Notes: generated by a model not told the origin, from the sequence alone. Positions 15,704-24,518 are shown, numbered from the stretch's first letter. The stretch is 64,000 nt of DNA from Vibrio penaeicida (GCF_002933855.1 NZ_BFAQ01000031.1:62001-126000); one strand, 5' to 3'. Translations and numbers: made by a program.

Positions 15704-17326
15704 ATGGATAAAGAAGGGATGACTCAACCTATACTTCCTAGGGCTAGGTCTATAAATAAGCGTTTAGCGTTTAGAATCGTGATGTTCAGCTCGCTAGTGA
15801 CTATTTTTATTACCGCTTTCCAGCTGTATACGGATTATGCGATTGATAAAAAGAACATCAACTCCAGTCAGGAATACATCTTTTCATCCTACCAAGATGC
15901 GTTGGAAACCAGCCTGTGGGTATTAAATAGTGACCTCATTGAATCGCAAGTCAATGGGATGATCAGCATCCCTGAAATAACGTATGTTCATATTGAAAGT
16001 AGAGACGGCGATGTTTGGAGTTCTGGCATTAACTTGGACAAGCATATCGTCAAACAATCGGTCGTTTTACAACATGAGTATATTGGTGGAAAAGTGGTTG
16101 ATATTGGTCGGTTAACTATTCAGTCCGACTTAAGCGTTGTCTATCAAAAGTTGCTCAATAAAGGTTTCCTCATTCTTATGTCTAATGGCCTGAAAACCTT
16201 CTTTGTTGCAGGGTTCATTATATTTATGGTGAGCCGACTGGTGACTAAGCCTCTCAATCAGATGAGCCAATATTTTAGAGGGTACCAATTTAAGCAAGTT
16301 AACCCTCCTATGGTGATTGAAAGAAACAAGCAATACGGTGATGAGATTGACTTTATGGTCTCCATCGTAAACAAAATGTGTTCGGAACTCACTCAATCCT
16401 ATGACGTTTTAATGGAATCTCGAAAGCAGTTAGCGGAAGCATTGGATGACAAGCAAAAACTTTTAGAGCAAGAAATTAGCTTTAAAGAAAACCTAGAGGT
16501 GATGGTTCAAGATAGAACTGCCATATTAGAATCGACGTTGGAAGAGCTGAAAGCAGCTCAAAAAAGCATTGTTGAGCAAGAGAAAATGGCATCGCTAGGT
16601 GGTTTGGTGGGCGGCGTGGCACATGAGATAAATACGCCACTGGGAATCAGTATTACTGCCAGCTCGTTCCTCGAAAACCAGATAAAAGGGCTGTCTGAGG
16701 ATTTTGAATCTGGAAAGTTGACGCGTTCAAAATTTTCAGCATCGATGGGAGACATTGCAGAGTCGGTTTCGATATTAACGTCGAATTTACAACGGGCAGA
16801 GGTTCTGGTTTCGAGTTTTAAACAAGTAGCGGTTGATCAATCCGATCAGTCTTATCAACGCTTTTTGTTTAAAGAGCATCTAGAGAAGCTTATTGTTTCG
16901 CTTTCACATGAACTAAAGCTTCATAGCGCTAAAGTAGATGTTCAATGTGAAGACAGTTTGAGTATCGAAAGTTACCCCAGTGCTTATGTTCAAATCTTCA
17001 CTAATTTAATCACAAACAGCTTGAAGCACGGGTTCGATGATTGGGATGGGGAAAGGTGTATTTCTATCGCCATTACATCGAATAGTAACAATTTGGTCAT
17101 CGACTATCGTGATACGGGTAAAGGTATTTCAAGCGAAGTTAATAACCGAATATTTGAGCCATTTGTGACAACAAAGCGAGGTAAAGGTGGCACAGGGCTA
17201 GGGGCGAACATTGTCTATAACCTTGTAACCCAGTTACTCAAAGGACAAATCGAAAGCAATAGCGATATCGAATCTGGCGCTCAATTTATTATTACTGTTC
17301 CTTTAGGTTTAGCTTCTCTGTCCTGA
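15704..17326 (+). CDS. Membrane sensor histidine kinase
   Basis: 540 residues. TM1 is near 22-42 and TM2 near 155-178, enclosing a periplasmic domain of about 110 residues; then a HAMP-like segment with the conserved TKPL at 181-184, a coiled coil (about 235-295), and the kinase core with H307 in VAHEINTPLG, the N-box ITNSLKHG, and ATP-lid motifs DTGKGI and GGTGLG. The HEINTPL H-box is typical of kinases that lack an adjacent receiver. No response regulator is next to it, so its partner must be elsewhere. It is in an operon with the upstream binding protein. Confidence 0.93.
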   Translation: MDKEGMTQPILPRARSINKRLAFRIVMFSSLVTIFITAFQLYTDYAIDKKNINSSQEYIFSSYQDALETSLWVLNSDLIESQVNGMISIPEITYVHIESRDGDVWSSGINLDKHIVKQSVVLQHEYIGGKVVDIGRLTIQSDLSVVYQKLLNKGFLILMSNGLKTFFVAGFIIFMVSRLVTKPLNQMSQYFRGYQFKQVNPPMVIERNKQYGDEIDFMVSIVNKMCSELTQSYDVLMESRKQLAEALDDKQKLLEQEISFKENLEVMVQDRTAILESTLEELKAAQKSIVEQEKMASLGGLVGGVAHEINTPLGISITASSFLENQIKGLSEDFESGKLTRSKFSASMGDIAESVSILTSNLQRAEVLVSSFKQVAVDQSDQSYQRFLFKEHLEKLIVSLSHELKLHSAKVDVQCEDSLSIESYPSAYVQIFTNLITNSLKHGFDDWDGERCISIAITSNSNNLVIDYRDTGKGISSEVNNRIFEPFVTTKRGKGGTGLGANIVYNLVTQLLKGQIESNSDIESGAQFIITVPLGLASLS

Positions 17327-17451
17327 TATTTTTTCTAAATACCTAGTCGAAGGTTGAATTTTACTTAGTGGTGCGGGGCTTTGAGCTCTTACATCGGTCG
17401 GTGCAATCTTTTTTCACCTGAGGTATGGCCGTTGGCAGGATGGGCTGCCAG

Positions 17452-17465
17452 CAACGATAACGTTG
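17452..17465. other. Small inverted repeats after the kinase gene
   Basis: CAACG/CGTTG around ATAA, preceded at 17433-17450 by TGGCAG/CTGCCA around GATGGG. They lie in the 232-bp gap after the kinase gene and may be 3'-end or regulatory structures. Confidence 0.35.
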
Positions 17466-17501
17466 GTATTATCATCCATTCTATTCATATTGTAATTAAA
17501 G

Positions 17502-17526
17502 AAACCGGGCTAAGTCGCCCGGTTTT
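17502..17526. terminator. Terminator between convergent genes
   Basis: AAACCGGGC pairs with GCCCGGTTT around TAAGTC, followed by TTTTGC on the plus strand. It can terminate the kinase operon and probably also the DUF3316 gene on the opposite strand. Confidence 0.8.
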
Positions 17527-17558
17527 GCTGTTTCAAGTAAGGTCTTATTGAGTTCCGA

Positions 17559-17897
17559 TTAGCTGTCTTTGGATTCATATTGGTAGTCGACATCAACAAT
17601 GGCACGAAACTGAATTTCTCCGCGCTTTTTTGAAAAAGCTTCGATGTGTAGTTCCACATCTTTCACTTTTACGCTGTTGTAAATCACAGTGGTGGCCGAA
17701 ATGGGTAACTTATTCGTCAGTTGGTTAGACGTCATTTCGTTGATTTCATCCATGAGAGTATATCCGGCGTTTAATGCCTGCTCCTGCGTGGCATAGCCTT
17801 CAGTTGTTATCGAAGTTGCACTGCTGTTTAGTTGGTTACTAGCAAATACAGTAGAACTCAGTAGCATGGTTGCTGCTAACACGGTTACTTTCTTCAT
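17559..17897 (-). CDS. DUF3316-type periplasmic protein
   Basis: 112 residues with a clear Sec signal peptide (MKK, hydrophobic 4-18, VFA before the mature part). The mature region, with SITTEGYATQEQALNAGY and a C-terminal pair of beta strands (ELHIEAF, FRAIVDVDYQY), matches the small DUF3316 proteins common in vibrios. Their function is not known to me. The upstream promoter region carries a five-copy imperfect 18-bp repeat. It is monocistronic. Confidence 0.78.
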   Translation of the reverse strand: MKKVTVLAATMLLSSTVFASNQLNSSATSITTEGYATQEQALNAGYTLMDEINEMTSNQLTNKLPISATTVIYNSVKVKDVELHIEAFSKKRGEIQFRAIVDVDYQYESKDS

Positions 17898-17919
17898 AAC
17901 AATACCCCTATAAGCTTAT

Positions 17920-18009
17920 TTTACAAACGAATCGGTATTTACAAACGAACCAGTATTTAGGAACGACCCGGTTCTTGGAAGTAGACCAATTCTTGCGATT
18001 GGACCAGCC
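17920..18009. repeat. Imperfect 18-bp tandem repeat, five copies
   Basis: Units start at 17920, 17938, 17956, 17974 and 17992, with the core ACAAACGAACCGGTA drifting progressively from the first to the last copy. The array starts 23 bp upstream of the DUF3316 start codon, so it lies in that gene's promoter or leader. Confidence 0.75.
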
Positions 18010-18215
18010 TGAAAATCGCTTCAGCTTCACTTACAGTTAAGCAAGTCGTTGGCTTCGCTATCCCCAAGCTGGTAGTACTCATATTACGGATTGTTATGTA
18101 AAGAGTCCGTCAAGCTGTGTAAAACTCTCTAGAGTATTGGTAAAGATCTGCCCATGTAAAACAAGGGAAGGTCAATTCCCTGTCTTCTGTGATTTTTGGT
18201 CAGAATTTATAGCCC
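18010..18215. other. Intergenic gap with kefB terminator
   Basis: The gap holds an AGGGAA/TTCCCT hairpin at 18164-18181 which, on the minus strand, is followed by TTGTTTTAC and probably terminates kefB. A short ORF from 18137 is a shadow of this region and is not supported. Confidence 0.5.
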
Positions 18216-20135
18216 TTAATCTTCAAAATCTTTCAAATAGTCTTTTGGAGGCGGTGTCCAGCTTCGCTCTGTTTGATCATGCGTGCCACGCCTATTACTA
18301 TGCAAAGAAGTTTTCAATGTTTCTTCTAATTGCATAAATAACTTACGATAGTTGTTATCGAAACGCTGTTCGCCGTCGGACTCCCCTAACCACGCTTTGA
18401 AAAGCTGTTCAGAACCTTCTTGTTCCACATCGATATACGCCGCTTTCTGTTGCTCCACCTGAAAAGGATGCATTCCTATATTGCGCAGCGCTTCTGCACC
18501 GATTTCCAGCGCAGCATGAAAGGTTTCTTTTTCAATAAAATCCGCGCCCGCTTGGCGAAGGTGGTATTCATGAACCCGATCATAAGCCCGAGCCAGAACT
18601 TTTACCTGTGGGTAGGTATGTTTCACGTATTGCACTAGCTCGACAGCACTTTCCCGCGCATCCATTGCCACAACCAGCAAGCTCGCTTCTTCTATACCTG
18701 CGGTATGCAGAAGATCGGGGCGAGTGGCGTCACCAAAATAGGCTTTGGTATTGATTTTACGCAGGTTATCGACTTGCGATGCTTCGCAGTCCAACACGAC
18801 GGTTTGAATATGGTTACTCACAAGGAGGCGATTCACGATCTGACCGAATCGACCAACACCAGCAATGATGACTTTACCTTTCTCTTCAATGGTGTCTTCT
18901 TCACGTTGGTTTTCTGTATCCAAGTACTTTGGCACGATGACTTTATCAAACAGAATAAACAGCCCCGGCGTTAGGAACATAGACAACGCCACCACCATTG
19001 AAAGGGTTTGAGCAAGCTCGGTTGGGATCACGTGGCTTTGTACGGTAAAGCTCAACAACACAAATCCAAACTCACCGGCTTGTGCGAGGCTAAGTGAGAA
19101 AAGCCACCTATCGCTGGCTCGAATACCAAACACAAAGCTTAAAATGAGTAGAACGAGCGCTTTGAGCATCATAATGCCAATGGTCATTCCGATGATGTCA
19201 AAGAATTGGTTGCCCAAAATATCGAAGTTAATTCCCGCTCCGACGGTGATAAAGAACAGCCCCAGTAAAAGGCCCTTGAACGGATCGATATTCGATTCCA
19301 GTTCGTGGCGAAACTCACTGTTGGCTAATACTACACCCGCAAGGAAGGTTCCAAGTGCTGGCGATAGCCCAACCAAGCTCATAAGCGCGGCAATACCGAC
19401 AACCAGCATCAGTGCTGTAGCGGTAAAAATTTCTCGTAGACCAGAACTGGCAACAAAGCGGAAAAGAGGTCGGCTGGCATAATGCCCTCCTACCACCAGT
19501 GCAACAATGGTTACGATGATGACAGATCCATAAGCCCACCCGGGCAGCCCCGCAACCAAACTCATTTCTTCGTGGTGATCGGCTGCAGCTTGCGCGGCGC
19601 TTTGGGCTTTTTCTACTAATTCAGGTAACGCAAGAAGTGGAATGAAGGCCAACATTGGAATAACGGCAATGTCTTGGAACAGCAATACAGAGAACGCGTT
19701 ACGGCCTCCTTCTGTTTTCGATAGCCCTTTCTCATTAAAAGTTTGAAGAACAATAGCAGTAGAAGAAAGCGCGAAAATAAGACCAATACTGAGTGCGATG
19801 GTCCAAGGCTGTTGCAACCACAGAGAAATACCCATTACCGCAGCGGTAGTTAACCCAACTTGTAATCCCCCCAGCCCGATTAAACGGTTTTTCATCGACC
19901 ACAGCATTTTGGGTTCCAGCTCTAAACCGACGAGAAACAGCATCATGACGACCCCGAATTCGGCGAAATGCTGAATGGTGGTGGTTTCTTCACCCACTAA
20001 TCCGATAACTGGACCAATAATGACACCGGCAATCAAGTAACCCAATACGCTGCCTAACCCTAAACGCTTCGCGATCGGAACCATAATTACGGCCGCGACA
20101 AGGTAGATAAAAGCTTGTAAGAAATAGCTGGTCAT
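18216..20135 (-). CDS. kefB: KefB/KefC-type CPA2 potassium:proton antiporter
   Basis: 639 residues. The N-terminal antiporter domain has about 12-13 membrane helices (1 to about 390), including GLELEPKMLW and FALSSTAIVLQ. An RCK_N domain follows (about 415-530: VIIAGVGRFGQIVNRLL, FGDATRPDLL), then a tail of about 100 residues. Such antiporters export K+ during electrophile stress and are gated by glutathione and its adducts. The gene overlaps the end of the upstream KefG/KefF-like oxidoreductase as TAATG, the arrangement of kefG-kefB in enterobacteria. KefB against KefC is judged from this neighbour only. Confidence 0.9.
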   Translation of the reverse strand: MTSYFLQAFIYLVAAVIMVPIAKRLGLGSVLGYLIAGVIIGPVIGLVGEETTTIQHFAEFGVVMMLFLVGLELEPKMLWSMKNRLIGLGGLQVGLTTAAVMGISLWLQQPWTIALSIGLIFALSSTAIVLQTFNEKGLSKTEGGRNAFSVLLFQDIAVIPMLAFIPLLALPELVEKAQSAAQAAADHHEEMSLVAGLPGWAYGSVIIVTIVALVVGGHYASRPLFRFVASSGLREIFTATALMLVVGIAALMSLVGLSPALGTFLAGVVLANSEFRHELESNIDPFKGLLLGLFFITVGAGINFDILGNQFFDIIGMTIGIMMLKALVLLILSFVFGIRASDRWLFSLSLAQAGEFGFVLLSFTVQSHVIPTELAQTLSMVVALSMFLTPGLFILFDKVIVPKYLDTENQREEDTIEEKGKVIIAGVGRFGQIVNRLLVSNHIQTVVLDCEASQVDNLRKINTKAYFGDATRPDLLHTAGIEEASLLVVAMDARESAVELVQYVKHTYPQVKVLARAYDRVHEYHLRQAGADFIEKETFHAALEIGAEALRNIGMHPFQVEQQKAAYIDVEQEGSEQLFKAWLGESDGEQRFDNNYRKLFMQLEETLKTSLHSNRRGTHDQTERSWTPPPKDYLKDFED

Positions 20136-20752
20136 TACGCATCCCCTTTAAGCAATGGTGAAAGGTCTTGGGTGATTTTCTTCATAGAAGCAGCGGCTTC
20201 AAGATCCACCTTGTCTTCAACTAAGGCGTTCAGAAGTGTTTGGTATTTTTCGGCATGACCTTTAATTCGCCCTTCTTCGGATGCGGTGCGGGAGCCAAAC
20301 AAAACAAATGGGGCAAGGTAAACCATCCCCGTTAATGAAGACATTTGCTGTAGAGGCTGCAGTAGCTCACCGATGGTGAAATGGTTAAAGCCGTCTGTGC
20401 AGTAGGCTTCTTCCTTTCCCCCTGCTGAGGTGGCACACATGAAGTATTTGCCATGCAGCTCGGTTCCGGTCGAGCCATAGGCAAAGCCGTATTCGAGCAC
20501 CAAGTCTTGCCACTCTTTAAGAATGGCAGGGGTGGAGTACCAGTACATTGGAAATTGAAATATCACGATGTCATGGTCGCGCAGTCTTTGTTGTTCTTTA
20601 TCTATATTGATATTGAAGCGCGGGTATTCGCGATAAAGGTCGATAGTGGTTACACCTTCCACGCTCTGCGCGGCATGAAACAATGGCAGGTTTACTTCTG
20701 AATATTTGTGCGATGGATGAGCAAACAGAACCAGTACTTTCTTTTGGGGCAT
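20135..20752 (-). CDS. kefG: KefG/KefF-type NAD(P)H oxidoreductase, antiporter ancillary subunit
   Basis: 205 residues from the ATG at 20752, which follows AGGGAAAC; a longer in-frame start upstream was rejected. The flavodoxin-like fold of the NQO/MdaB family is recognisable from VLVLFAHPSHKYS, FQFPMYWYSTPAILKEW and the loop ATSAGGKEEAY. Such proteins sit on the cytoplasmic face of KefB/KefC and are needed for full activity; KefF-type members also reduce quinones. The translational overlap with the antiporter gene supports this role. Confidence 0.88.
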   Translation of the reverse strand: MPQKKVLVLFAHPSHKYSEVNLPLFHAAQSVEGVTTIDLYREYPRFNINIDKEQQRLRDHDIVIFQFPMYWYSTPAILKEWQDLVLEYGFAYGSTGTELHGKYFMCATSAGGKEEAYCTDGFNHFTIGELLQPLQQMSSLTGMVYLAPFVLFGSRTASEEGRIKGHAEKYQTLLNALVEDKVDLEAAASMKKITQDLSPLLKGDA

Positions 20753-21214
20753 TAGAGTTTCCCTTTCGTGTTTTTTATACGAATACCATACAGTTTGTAT
20801 CAGGTGTGTAACAACACCATTAATTTGAAGAAAGTAGTCGAGAAAAGAGTTGAAAATTTGGCTTTCGCTCACGATTCTCGCTTTTTAATAACCAAAATCC
20901 ATGTAGTGGCGTTTAGGTGCGCTAAATAGTAACTAACAGTTATATTTATACTTATCAATGGGTTGGTTTCCTATATGAGCTTTAATGTAGTGCAATCTAC
21001 TGGGGGTGGTTTTGCACAAATAATATTGTACATATGACCATTTTAAAGTCGTTGAACTTAATTAAGGTTTGTACGTCTTATCTAGTGCGTTTTAATTTTT
21101 ATTTAATGTTGTTTTTTGCAGTTTTTTATACTTTTATCATTAGCATAAAGGCAGTGGTGGATTATAAGAATAGAAATAAATTTAATTGTTATTTTATTAT
21201 AAAGGATTATGTCT
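20753..21214. other. About 460-bp AT-rich divergent region
   Basis: The gap contains the kefG promoter region, with an inverted repeat GGTGT/ACACC at 20803-20818, and then about 300 bp of very AT-rich DNA leading to the beta-lactamase-like gene. An 81-codon ORF at 21034-21279 has no good ribosome site and overlaps that gene, so it is not called. The AT-richness resembles the following gene and may mark acquired DNA. Confidence 0.45.
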
Positions 21215-22288
21215 ATGACTGTTTTAAAGATTTTGGGGCTTATGGTATTAATCACTATAAGTGGTTGCGGTTCAAATAATAAAGATTCTTCTATCGATGT
21301 AAAAAGTACTCTTGCTGAAACATTAGATAACTACCTGAATGTAACTATCCCAGACTCGGGACCTGGCATTGCCATTTCTGTTATTAAAAATGGAAAGATT
21401 GAATATATTGGAGTAAAAGGGCTAGCCAGTAAACCCCAAAATATTCCAATAGGTTTGGATACTGGGTTTCGTTTGGCCTCTATAAGTAAGACCTTTACTG
21501 CGCTAGCCATTATGAAGCTTTACGAAAAAAAACTTATTCAATTGGATGATTCGATACTGAAATTCCTCCCTGAATTACCATCCTCATGGCAGGGCATTAC
21601 CATTCATCACCTATTATCGCATCAGTCTGGCATCCCCGATTATAATAATGACCCCAATCTGGGGGATTGGCTTGATGGTCAGACTAATAGCGATGTATTG
21701 CAGTTTTATCTTTCTCATCCAGAATTATCTTTCGAAGCGGGGTCGAAGGGTGAATATAGTAACGTTGGGTATTTTCTACTTGCAGAGATCTTTATTAAGG
21801 TAACGGGGACTCGTTATGAGGATTATATCCAGCAGGTTTTCTTTGAACCATTAGATATGAATAGTAGCTATGTCGCTGATGAAACCACATCGCCAAGAGC
21901 CAATGATGCATTAAATTTTGCACAAAATACCACTTTCTATGGAAAGAACAATTTTACTAATGGGGCTAACGGCATTGTTAGTTCAATTAATGATCTAAAT
22001 ATTTTTATTTCAGCGTTACTAGGAGGGAAGGTAGTCCAACTTGAAACGCTTGAGTTAATGTTACAACACCATACTCCCAATTTATTGAGTGGCAGTGATT
22101 ACGGTTATGGGTGGATGCTTGCCCCTCAAGGAAGTGATGCTTTTTCACATGCTGGTGGTCATGATGGATTTAGAACTTGGTTACTAATAAATAGAGATAA
22201 AAACATTCAAGTAATAATTCTTGGTAATGGTGGGGAACTAACTGGGGATCACGGAAAGCTATCCAAGCTTATGAGCTCATTTTTATAG
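21215..22288 (+). CDS. Serine beta-lactamase-like lipoprotein
   Basis: About 357 residues; the second ATG (21215) sits 8 nt after AAAGGA, while the ATG at 21209 is only 2-3 nt away. The signal ends in the lipobox I-S-G-C, so the protein is a lipoprotein. The class C beta-lactamase / DD-peptidase fold is shown by the S-x-x-K motif (SISK, following GFRLA), the Y-S-N motif (EYSNVGY) and the third box HAGGHDG. These enzymes act on D-amino-acid peptides or esters; most are not antibiotic resistance factors. GC is lower than in neighbouring genes, suggesting transfer. Confidence 0.88.
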   Translation: MTVLKILGLMVLITISGCGSNNKDSSIDVKSTLAETLDNYLNVTIPDSGPGIAISVIKNGKIEYIGVKGLASKPQNIPIGLDTGFRLASISKTFTALAIMKLYEKKLIQLDDSILKFLPELPSSWQGITIHHLLSHQSGIPDYNNDPNLGDWLDGQTNSDVLQFYLSHPELSFEAGSKGEYSNVGYFLLAEIFIKVTGTRYEDYIQQVFFEPLDMNSSYVADETTSPRANDALNFAQNTTFYGKNNFTNGANGIVSSINDLNIFISALLGGKVVQLETLELMLQHHTPNLLSGSDYGYGWMLAPQGSDAFSHAGGHDGFRTWLLINRDKNIQVIILGNGGELTGDHGKLSKLMSSFL

Positions 22289-22559
22289 AATGCCGTTCAA
22301 TCTTGGTCAGTCAATTGAATAACGCACTTGAACAATTGGCGAAAGTCAGTTTCTTCGAACGCCTCGCTATCGAACAAAACTTTTTTCTGCGCTTGCTGCT
22401 TCGTTCATCAGGAAATGAGGGTCCTAGAGTGGCTTCTAGGTGCCTTAAAATGGCGATTTTGAGGGGTTTTAAGTTGATGATTTTTAAGGTTTTAAATTGT
22501 TTGTTTTTCAATGGCTTAATCGGTAACGTAGCGGCGTCCAATTAAACGTGAGAGAGAAC
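22289..22559. other. qnr leader region
   Basis: 271-bp gap carrying the presumed qnr promoter. A CCTAGA/TCTAGG hairpin with a 6-nt loop lies at 22423-22440. Overlapping short ORFs on both strands (22303-22545) have no ribosome sites and are not called. No clear LexA box was recognised. Confidence 0.4.
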
Positions 22560-23216
22560 ATGGAATTTAAACAAAAGCACTTTGTATCCGAAAGCTTCGT
22601 GCGAACCGATATGTCGGAATGGCGTTTTACTCAATGTACATTTGACCAATGCGATTTCTCGCGAGCAGATTTAAGTGACGCCGTATTTACTGATTGCCAG
22701 TTTTTTAAGGCAGACGAGATTGAAGGTTGCCAATTCCAATACACAAACTTGAAAGACGCGAGCTTTAAAAACTGCCAGTTAGCTATGGCCCAGTTTGTTG
22801 GCGCGAATTGCTTAGGTGCAGAATTTAGAGAGTGCGACTTAAAAGGGGCGAATTTTGTAAAAGCCAATTTTGCCAATCGAGTAAGTCACCAAGTCTACTT
22901 TTGCAGCGTATTTATTACTGGCTGCAATTTGTCGTATACCAATTTCGAAAATGCCTGCATCGAAAAATGCGATTTGTTTGAAAATCGTTGGACAGGTGCG
23001 CTTTTGCAAGGTGCATCACTGCGTGGATCGGACTTATCCCGCGGAGAATTTTCGGAAGACGCTTGGTCTCAATTCCGCTTTGAGAATTGCGACTTAACCC
23101 ATACAGAGCTTTACGGGCTCGATCCGAGAAGGGTTTCTTTAAAAGGCGTGAAGATATGCGAATGGCAACAAGAACAGCTTTTGGAGCCACTTGGTGTGAT
23201 TGTTTTACCAGCATAA
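22560..23216 (+). CDS. qnr: Qnr pentapeptide-repeat quinolone-resistance protein
   Basis: 218 residues from the ATG at 22560, exactly the length of QnrA-type proteins; a 4-codon longer in-frame start lacks a better site. The protein consists of pentapeptide repeats A(D/N)LXX along its length (for example CDFSRADLSDAVF, CDLKGANF) and ends with the highly conserved Qnr tail GLDPRR...EQLLEPLGVIVLP. Qnr folds into a right-handed beta-helix that mimics DNA and shields gyrase and topoisomerase IV from quinolones. Vibrios and Shewanella are known chromosomal reservoirs; no mobile element flanks this copy, so it looks intrinsic. Confidence 0.95.
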   Translation: MEFKQKHFVSESFVRTDMSEWRFTQCTFDQCDFSRADLSDAVFTDCQFFKADEIEGCQFQYTNLKDASFKNCQLAMAQFVGANCLGAEFRECDLKGANFVKANFANRVSHQVYFCSVFITGCNLSYTNFENACIEKCDLFENRWTGALLQGASLRGSDLSRGEFSEDAWSQFRFENCDLTHTELYGLDPRRVSLKGVKICEWQQEQLLEPLGVIVLPA

Positions 23217-23416
23217 AGCACGTCATTCTTTTAAGGAGATGTGTCGAATTCTTGCGATATAGCGCAGAATTTCGCGAGCTTCTTGATGATTTTGTAATCT
23301 CGGGCACACCAGATCAATAGGTTATGTGTTAAATTTTATCTCCACTTGGATATGAGCTTTTTAAACAAGCCATACCCGATCTGAACAAGAAGTTTGCGTT
23401 GAAATAGGATGTTTTG

Positions 23417-23809
23417 ATGTTTAAAAAAGTGGATGTTCCGAGTATGACGTCAGCAGGGCTAAAAGTAGGCGACTCTGTGATTTCATTAGACCGAATTGAA
23501 GAACTGTATGTGAAGGATTACACCACCATAGATAAAGTGAAACGGGCTGCACTCATTGCATTTGTATTTGGTTTTGTTGCCTTGCTTGTCCACCCGTTGT
23601 ACGCCGGATTGCCTGCCTTTTTGTTGGTGTATTGGTACGCGTATGCCAAATCCCCCATCTATGAATTACGCGCTGTTGTTAAATCGGGAAATCCTGAAAC
23701 CGAAGATTTGGATACTGGTTTACATAAAACCGTATCTAGAGAAGACTATATCTTGGTGATCGAAAAATTCCACGCTCTCAAAGCGTACAATGAAATGACG
23801 GCACATTAG
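23417..23809 (+). CDS. Small membrane protein (DUF6232-like)
   Basis: 130 residues from the ATG at 23417 (AGGAT upstream); a TTG 3 nt earlier was dropped. A beta-rich N-terminal segment (VGDSVISLDRIEELYVKD) precedes two closely spaced hydrophobic helices (about 43-60 and 62-80), then a charged C-terminal region. The layout fits DUF6232-like proteins; no function is known. It stands alone between qnr and a terminator. Confidence 0.65.
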   Translation: MFKKVDVPSMTSAGLKVGDSVISLDRIEELYVKDYTTIDKVKRAALIAFVFGFVALLVHPLYAGLPAFLLVYWYAYAKSPIYELRAVVKSGNPETEDLDTGLHKTVSREDYILVIEKFHALKAYNEMTAH

Positions 23810-23850
23810 CTCTGCGCCAAATGCATTGCACATAGTCACCTTCATCATCT

Positions 23851-23884
23851 GGAAACCGACAGTTTGCGTATTCTGCCGGTTTCC
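23851..23884. terminator. Bidirectional terminator
   Basis: GGAAACCG and CGGTTTCC with an inner CAG/CTG extension, between the convergent DUF6232-like and SnoaL-like genes. Confidence 0.65.
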
Positions 23885-23943
23885 AAACTACTTGTTCTTT
23901 TAGAGCTTTAAACATCGCTAATCTGTGCGTTCAAAGCGCTGTC

Positions 23944-24309
23944 TTAACCCATAAACGTGACACGCTTAATCAAACCATCTTCCACTTCATAAGCGGCGAT
24001 AACCTTAAGGCTTGTTTCAACCTCGCCAGAGGCTAAGCTTGAAGACTCCGCTAATTCGTGGTCAACCAAAAAACGGTCGTGAACAATACGCTTCAACGAC
24101 GTTGCATTGAGATACGTTAAGCTGGCGAATTTCTTTCCATAGCGCTCAATCAACGTATCTCTCCCTGTATATTGAAGCCCTTTAGAGAAAGAGTGAATCT
24201 CCACATCTTCATGATAAGTAGCCGCGAATGCATCAATGTCGCGCGCGTTGTAGGCATCTAATTGTCTGTCTACGATGGCTATCGTCAACTGTTCCGTTTC
24301 TGTGTGCAT
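23944..24309 (-). CDS. SnoaL/NTF2-like protein
   Basis: 121 residues with the NTF2-like cone fold pattern: helix VDRQLDAYNARDIDAFAATYHEDVEIHSF (quoted only as positions 11-36; the key residues are the paired Tyr18, Asp25 and His33), then strands ending in VIAAYEVEDGLIKRVTFMG. Members include cyclases, isomerases and non-enzymatic binding domains; nothing here fixes the activity. No signal peptide is present. It is monocistronic. Confidence 0.8.
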   Translation of the reverse strand: MHTETEQLTIAIVDRQLDAYNARDIDAFAATYHEDVEIHSFSKGLQYTGRDTLIERYGKKFASLTYLNATSLKRIVHDRFLVDHELAESSSLASGEVETSLKVIAAYEVEDGLIKRVTFMG

Positions 24310-24350
24310 GTATTGTCCTTATTTCTAGTTTGAGAAAGAGGGTATACGCA

Positions 24351-24518
24351 AATTATACCAATCGTAATAAGTAATTACTCATTCTAGCTTGTTAAAACAC
24401 TCGATAACTGCGTTAAAAAATTTGATTGTAGAATAACTACTTATCGAAATTTTTTGCCTCGTTCTCAAGCGTTTTTCCTTCGCTATTTATGAACACTTAC
24501 TTACTGTGATTGGTATTA
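24351..24518. mobile_element. MITE-like element with 9-21 bp terminal inverted repeats
   Basis: About 168 bp, bounded by ATACCAATC (24353-24361) and GATTGGTAT (24508-24516). The inverted repeats extend imperfectly to about 21 bp (TAATAAGTAA inward on the left, TTACTTACTG on the right), and the interior has no ORF but has partial dyad symmetry. I recall repeats with these ends as common in vibrios and related bacteria. It lies just upstream of the catabolic regulon. Possible flanking TA duplication was not confirmed. Confidence 0.75.

Noticed and set aside
21034..21279. 81-codon ORF before the beta-lactamase-like gene
   Set aside because: AT-rich chance frame overlapping the real gene start, with no good ribosome site.
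22303..22545. 80-codon ORF upstream of qnr (and a 76-codon ORF on the opposite strand)
   Set aside because: No ribosome site, opposite-strand overlap, and an unlikely residue mix; treated as leader DNA.
24361..24376. TAAGTAATTACTCA inside the MITE as another TetR operator
   Set aside because: It belongs to the MITE terminal region and does not match the TAACTA half-site.
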